Below are positions 61,037-64,000 of a stretch of 64,000 nt of DNA, one piece after another (within the stretch, counting starts at the first letter, position 1; every line of letters begins with the position of its first letter). A program made the translations under genes and the position numbers. Under the pieces are notes generated by a model. It saw only the letters and a program-made list of their open reading frames with translations. It was not told the origin of the DNA and made no database searches. The stretch is from Pseudonocardiales bacterium (lineage in GTDB: Bacteria; Actinomycetota; Actinomycetes; Mycobacteriales; Pseudonocardiaceae). The DNA lies in NCBI GenBank assembly GCA_019244165.1, contig JAFATA010000075.1:1-64000 (forward strand). The letters are read 5' to 3'.

Positions 61037-61365
61037 CGCTGCTCGTCACCCTGTTCCTGATCACCCCGGGTGCCGGCCCTGGCGGGTTGCTTGCCCTTGA
61101 ACATTCCCAGCATCCGGTCGGTGACCAGGAAGCCACCGACCACATTGATGGTGCCGAACGCGATCGCCACGACCAGCAGCAGCTTGTCAAAGGGGGTGAG
61201 ATCGTGACTCAAGCCGAGCACCAGGATGCCGCCAAGCAGCACGATGCCATGGATGGCGTTCGTGCCGGACATCAGCGGGGTGTGCAGGGTGTTGGGCACC
61301 TTGGAGATCACCGCAAAGCCGACGAAACCGGCTAGCACCAGGATCGCCAGGTTGGCCAGCAGCAT
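61033..61365 (-). CDS. pntAb: NAD(P) transhydrogenase subunit alpha part 2
   Basis: 110 residues, three or four membrane helices (LLANLAILVLAGFVGFAVIS; GIVLLGGILVLGLSH; LLLVVAIAFGTINVVGGFLV). A short basic tail (GKQPARAGTRGDQEQG) follows. Split alpha subunits of this kind occur in actinobacteria and alphaproteobacteria. Overlaps both neighbours, so the three genes are one operon. Confidence 0.92.
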   Translation of the reverse strand: MLLANLAILVLAGFVGFAVISKVPNTLHTPLMSGTNAIHGIVLLGGILVLGLSHDLTPFDKLLLVVAIAFGTINVVGGFLVTDRMLGMFKGKQPARAGTRGDQEQGDEQR

Positions 61366-62498
61366 CAGCCCTCGCCCCCTTCCGGTTCACGGGTGACGCA
61401 GGAGCGCACCAGTACCTCGTCATCGGGGTCTGGCCGCAGCCGGCCCTGATCGTCCACCATCAGCTCCAGGAGTGACTGCACGTTGCGGGCGTACAACTCG
61501 CTGGCGTGCTCGGGCATCGTCGCCGGCAGGTTCAGCGGCGAGGCGATCGTCACGTCGTGGCGCACCACGACCTCGCCCGCCTCGGTCAGCTCGCAGTTGC
61601 CCCCGGTCTCCCCGGCCAGATCGACGATCACGCTGCCGGGCCGCATGCCCTTCACCGCCTCAGCGGTGACCAGGATGGGGGCCTTGCGTCCAGGTACCAG
61701 CGCGGTGGTGATCACGATGTCGAAACCACTGATCGCCTCGGTCAGTCGCTGCTTCTGCTCGGCTCGCTCGTCCTCGGTCAACTCACGAGCGTAGCCGCCC
61801 TCGCCCGCCGCCTCGATGCCCAGGTCGAGCCATTTGGCGCCCAGCGAGCGCACCTGGTCGGCGACCTCGGGCCGGACGTCGTAGCCGGTGGTTCTGGCCC
61901 CCAGTCGCCGGGCGGTGGCCAGTGCCTGCAGCCCGGCCACCCCGACCCCGAGCACCAGCGCACTCGCCGGCTTGACGGTGCCGGCGGCCGTGGTGAGCAT
62001 GGGGAAAAACCGAGTGGACAGCTCAGCGGCCAGCAGCACCGCCTTGTACCCGGCCACGTTAGCCTGCGAGGACAGCGCGTCCATCGACTGGGCGCGGGAG
62101 ATCCGGGGGATCGATTCCATGGCGAAGGCCCGCACGCCCGCCTCCCGGAGCTTGGTGGCGATCTGCGGGTCGGACCGGGGGGCCAGGAAGGCGATCAGCA
62201 CGGTCCCGCGACGCAGCCGCCCGATCTCCTCGTCGGTCGGCGGGTTCACTTTGACCACGACGTCGGCGTCCCAGGGGTCCTCGATGCTCGCTCCGGCCTC
62301 GATGAACATCTCGTCGGACATCAGCGCGCCCACACCAGCACCGGACTCGACGACGACGCGTATTCCCTGGCCGGCCAGTTTCTCGACCATCTTGGGCACC
62401 AGAGCGACCCGGCGCTCACCGTCCCGCGTTTCCCGCGGGACGCCGACCCGGGTGCCTGGGTAGTCTTGCGATGAGCTCACCCGCAGAGCATCGAACAT
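61365..62498 (-). CDS. pntAa: NAD(P) transhydrogenase subunit alpha part 1
   Basis: About 377 residues from ATG 62498; a second possible start is at 62534. The N-terminus is TRVGVPRETRDGERRVALVP. The NAD-binding dI domain has SALVLGVGVAGLQALATARR, GYDVRPEVADQVRSLGA, and RPGSVIVDLAGETGGNCELT. The longer frame upstream crosses the divergent XRE gene. It starts only 67 bases from the XRE regulator on the other strand, so the two may share a control region. Confidence 0.92.
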   Translation of the reverse strand: MFDALRVSSSQDYPGTRVGVPRETRDGERRVALVPKMVEKLAGQGIRVVVESGAGVGALMSDEMFIEAGASIEDPWDADVVVKVNPPTDEEIGRLRRGTVLIAFLAPRSDPQIATKLREAGVRAFAMESIPRISRAQSMDALSSQANVAGYKAVLLAAELSTRFFPMLTTAAGTVKPASALVLGVGVAGLQALATARRLGARTTGYDVRPEVADQVRSLGAKWLDLGIEAAGEGGYARELTEDERAEQKQRLTEAISGFDIVITTALVPGRKAPILVTAEAVKGMRPGSVIVDLAGETGGNCELTEAGEVVVRHDVTIASPLNLPATMPEHASELYARNVQSLLELMVDDQGRLRPDPDDEVLVRSCVTREPEGGEG

Positions 62499-62565
62499 GA
62501 TCGGCGCGGCGTCCAGTGCGGGGTGAGCAAACATCGTGTATCGCCGCGGAGCAGGGGGCTTGTTC

Positions 62566-63759
62566 GTGGATGTTGACGAGGATGCGCGCATGATCGGCCG
62601 GCGGGTACGCCTGATCCGCAAGTCCCGGCGTAAGTCGCTGGAGGTGATCGCCGGGCTGGCCGGGATGAGCAAGTCGGAGCTGTCCCGCATCGAACTCGGC
62701 CAACGTGCCCTGGACCGCCGCTCCAAAATCGTGGCCCTGGCCAACGCGCTGCAAGTAGCCCCCTCCGAGCTGACCAACGTTGACGTACCCGCGCCCGGCA
62801 ACGGGGACAATGACGCTGCCGCGGAGGCGGTGCACCGCTCGCTCATGGCGGTCAGCCGCAACCGGCCCGGCGGGCAGGTACTCGGCGTCGATGAGCTGCG
62901 CAGCCGGGTCCGGGCAGTGCTCGACGCCGAACGCCAGTGCCGGTGGATCGAGATCCGTGCCGCGCTGCCCATGCTGATCCGGGATCTGCATACCTCGATC
63001 GCCGCCGGTCGGGACGTAGCCGAGCTACACGACCTGGCGGTGACGCTGCACGTGACAGGCGCGGGTCGATGGCTGCGGGTCATGGGCGCCGGGGTGGAGC
63101 TGCGCTCACTCAACACATTGGTGGCCCGCCAGGCCGCCGAGCGCCGCGACGATCCGACCATGCTGGGCCTGGCCGTGTGGTGTGACGGGCTGGTGATGAT
63201 CTCAGCCGGGGACTTCGAGCTGGCCCAGGCCGAGCTGGACACGGTCACCGTGCCGACGAACACTCCGGAGTCGATGCAGCTGGCGGGCCAGCTCGCCCTG
63301 TGCCAATCGTACGTGGCTGCGGTAGACCAGCGCCCGGCGGACGTCGATGCGGCCCTGGACTACGCCAGCGAGCTGGCAGAGCGCACCGGGGAGGGCAACG
63401 CCTACGGGTTGGGGTTCGGTCCGACCAACGTGGGCCTCTGGCGGCTGCAGGAGGCTGCGGAAGTCGGGGACTACGCGCGCGCCGCCGCCATTGCGGAACG
63501 CCTGGACCCGCGGGTGCACCCCAGCCGGTCGCGTCAGTCTCATTACTGGATGGATTACGGCCGGGCACTGGCCCGGCTGCGGGGAAGGCAGGATGACGCG
63601 GTGGTGGCACTGCGCCGCAGCGAGCTGCTCAATGCGCTGGAGATGCAGCGCGATCCGTTCGTCCGTGAGGTGCTCGGCGAGTTGCTGGTCCGCTCCCGCC
63701 AAGACGCGGTGGGCCGGGAGCTGCGGGGTATGGCCTACCGCGCCGGCCTGCCGGTGTAA
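62566..63759 (+). CDS. XRE-family regulator with TPR-like C-terminal domain (copy 2)
   Basis: 397 residues from GTG 62566; the start context parallels that of copy 1. HTH: IGRRVRLIRKSRRKSLEVIA, then AGMSKSELSRIELGQ. The rest shares VTVPTNTPESMQLAGQLALC, ERTGEGNAYGLGFGPTNVGL and the terminal GMAYRAGLPV with copy 1 (18601-19797). It is divergent from the transhydrogenase operon and may regulate it or just its own small partner. The two copies are paralogues by duplication. Confidence 0.86.
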   Translation: MDVDEDARMIGRRVRLIRKSRRKSLEVIAGLAGMSKSELSRIELGQRALDRRSKIVALANALQVAPSELTNVDVPAPGNGDNDAAAEAVHRSLMAVSRNRPGGQVLGVDELRSRVRAVLDAERQCRWIEIRAALPMLIRDLHTSIAAGRDVAELHDLAVTLHVTGAGRWLRVMGAGVELRSLNTLVARQAAERRDDPTMLGLAVWCDGLVMISAGDFELAQAELDTVTVPTNTPESMQLAGQLALCQSYVAAVDQRPADVDAALDYASELAERTGEGNAYGLGFGPTNVGLWRLQEAAEVGDYARAAAIAERLDPRVHPSRSRQSHYWMDYGRALARLRGRQDDAVVALRRSELLNALEMQRDPFVREVLGELLVRSRQDAVGRELRGMAYRAGLPV

Positions 63760-63903
63760 CCCATCCGAGGCGCACTCCCCCTCGTTTCCCTTTATGGGGA
63801 AACCGGCTGTTGCTGATCAACCATTGTCGTCGCTCATGGCCAACGCGACTAACGACCTACCAGGGCACCGGCGGACACAGTCGATCGCCGGAATCGGGCT
63901 GGG

Positions 63904-64000
63904 ATGAGCGAACCATTGCCCGACGGTGTCTTCCACCTCCTGACCGCCGATAACCTGGTACGCCAAAACCACGGGATCCACATCACTGTTTGCGGGGAGG
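63904..64000 (+). CDS. Small partner of XRE regulator, copy 2 (truncated by window end)
   Basis: ATG 63904 opens PLPDGVFHLLTADNLVRQNH and then HITVCGE, matching the copy at 19988 with few substitutions. The gene continues past the window. The 144-base spacing from the XRE stop compares with 190 in copy 1. The pair is thus duplicated as a unit, with similar GATCGCCGGAATCG sequence just upstream of both. Confidence 0.8.
   Translation, partial: MSEPLPDGVFHLLTADNLVRQNHGIHITVCGE

Noticed and set aside
59831..61060. 409-residue plus-strand frame
   Set aside because: Entirely antisense to pntB and rich in His/Arg/Gln as expected for a shadow frame.

Overview
The window reads as a high-GC actinobacterial chromosome, most likely Pseudonocardineae (inference from gene content, not from a search). 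It carries Lsr2, CarD, RadA, the mycobacterial-type Flp/tad locus, a 6C small RNA and several XRE regulators with TPR-like C-termini. Two blocks keep the gene order I know from Mycobacterium tuberculosis: Rv3654c-Rv3662c (1.4-8.7 kb) and the lpqE-radA-carD-ispD-ispF-cysS-spoU neighbourhood (40.7-48.6 kb).

Layout. 0-1.4 kb: an AAA ATPase next to an S8 protease gene cut by an ISAzo13-like element. 1.4-8.7 kb: tad pilus genes, Ssd, a 6C-type sRNA, a HAD phosphatase and an Rv3662c homologue. 8.8-12.6 kb: an atypical SDR and a redox/metal set (lipoprotein thioredoxin, HMA protein, TauE-cupredoxin fusion). 12.6-14.4 kb: glycerate 2-kinase and Uma2 nuclease. 14.5-20.3 kb: LysR-type regulator, decayed radical SAM and dTMP kinase genes, EEP nuclease, Nudix, XRE regulator and a small partner. 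20.3-22.1 kb: APH-like kinase and radical SAM protein. 22.1-28.8 kb: a contiguous serine-cycle operon, glyA-sga-mcl-mtkA-mtkB-hpr, in which mtkB carries an in-frame TGA. 29.5-40.4 kb: a compact biosynthetic cluster (MFS exporter, PabAB, ADC lyase, AurF-type N-oxygenase, class III aminotransferase, class II DAHP synthase, two RimK-like ATP-grasp ligases), part of it bracketed by a ~93-bp direct repeat. 40.7-48.6 kb: housekeeping block interrupted by a flavoprotein/XRE pair. 48.7-52.0 kb: Lsr2 and membrane proteins. 52.1-55.6 kb: P-loop NTPase plus a TPR protein with near-identical 40-residue repeats, then a flavoprotein stub. 55.7-59.5 kb: surface/membrane proteins, a carotenoid-oxygenase relic and a tyrosine phosphatase. 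59.6-64 kb: proton-translocating transhydrogenase (pntAa-Ab-B) and a second copy of the XRE/small-protein pair, cut by the window end.

How the genes work together. The serine-cycle operon plus the glycerate 2-kinase 9 kb away would carry one-carbon units and glyoxylate through serine, hydroxypyruvate, glycerate, 2-phosphoglycerate, malate and malyl-CoA. This is an uncommon gene set for an actinobacterium. In the biosynthetic cluster, DAHP synthase feeds chorismate, PabAB and the lyase make p-aminobenzoate, and the diiron enzyme has every metal ligand needed to oxidise an arylamine. With no NRPS or PKS in view, the two ATP-grasp enzymes are the likely amide-forming steps. That combination is the best candidate here for an undescribed system. 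Several genes are broken (S8 protease, radical SAM, dTMP kinase, XRE regulator, mtkB, flavoprotein stub, carotenoid oxygenase), so either accessory DNA is decaying or the assembly has indel errors. Raw reads would settle the single-base cases.
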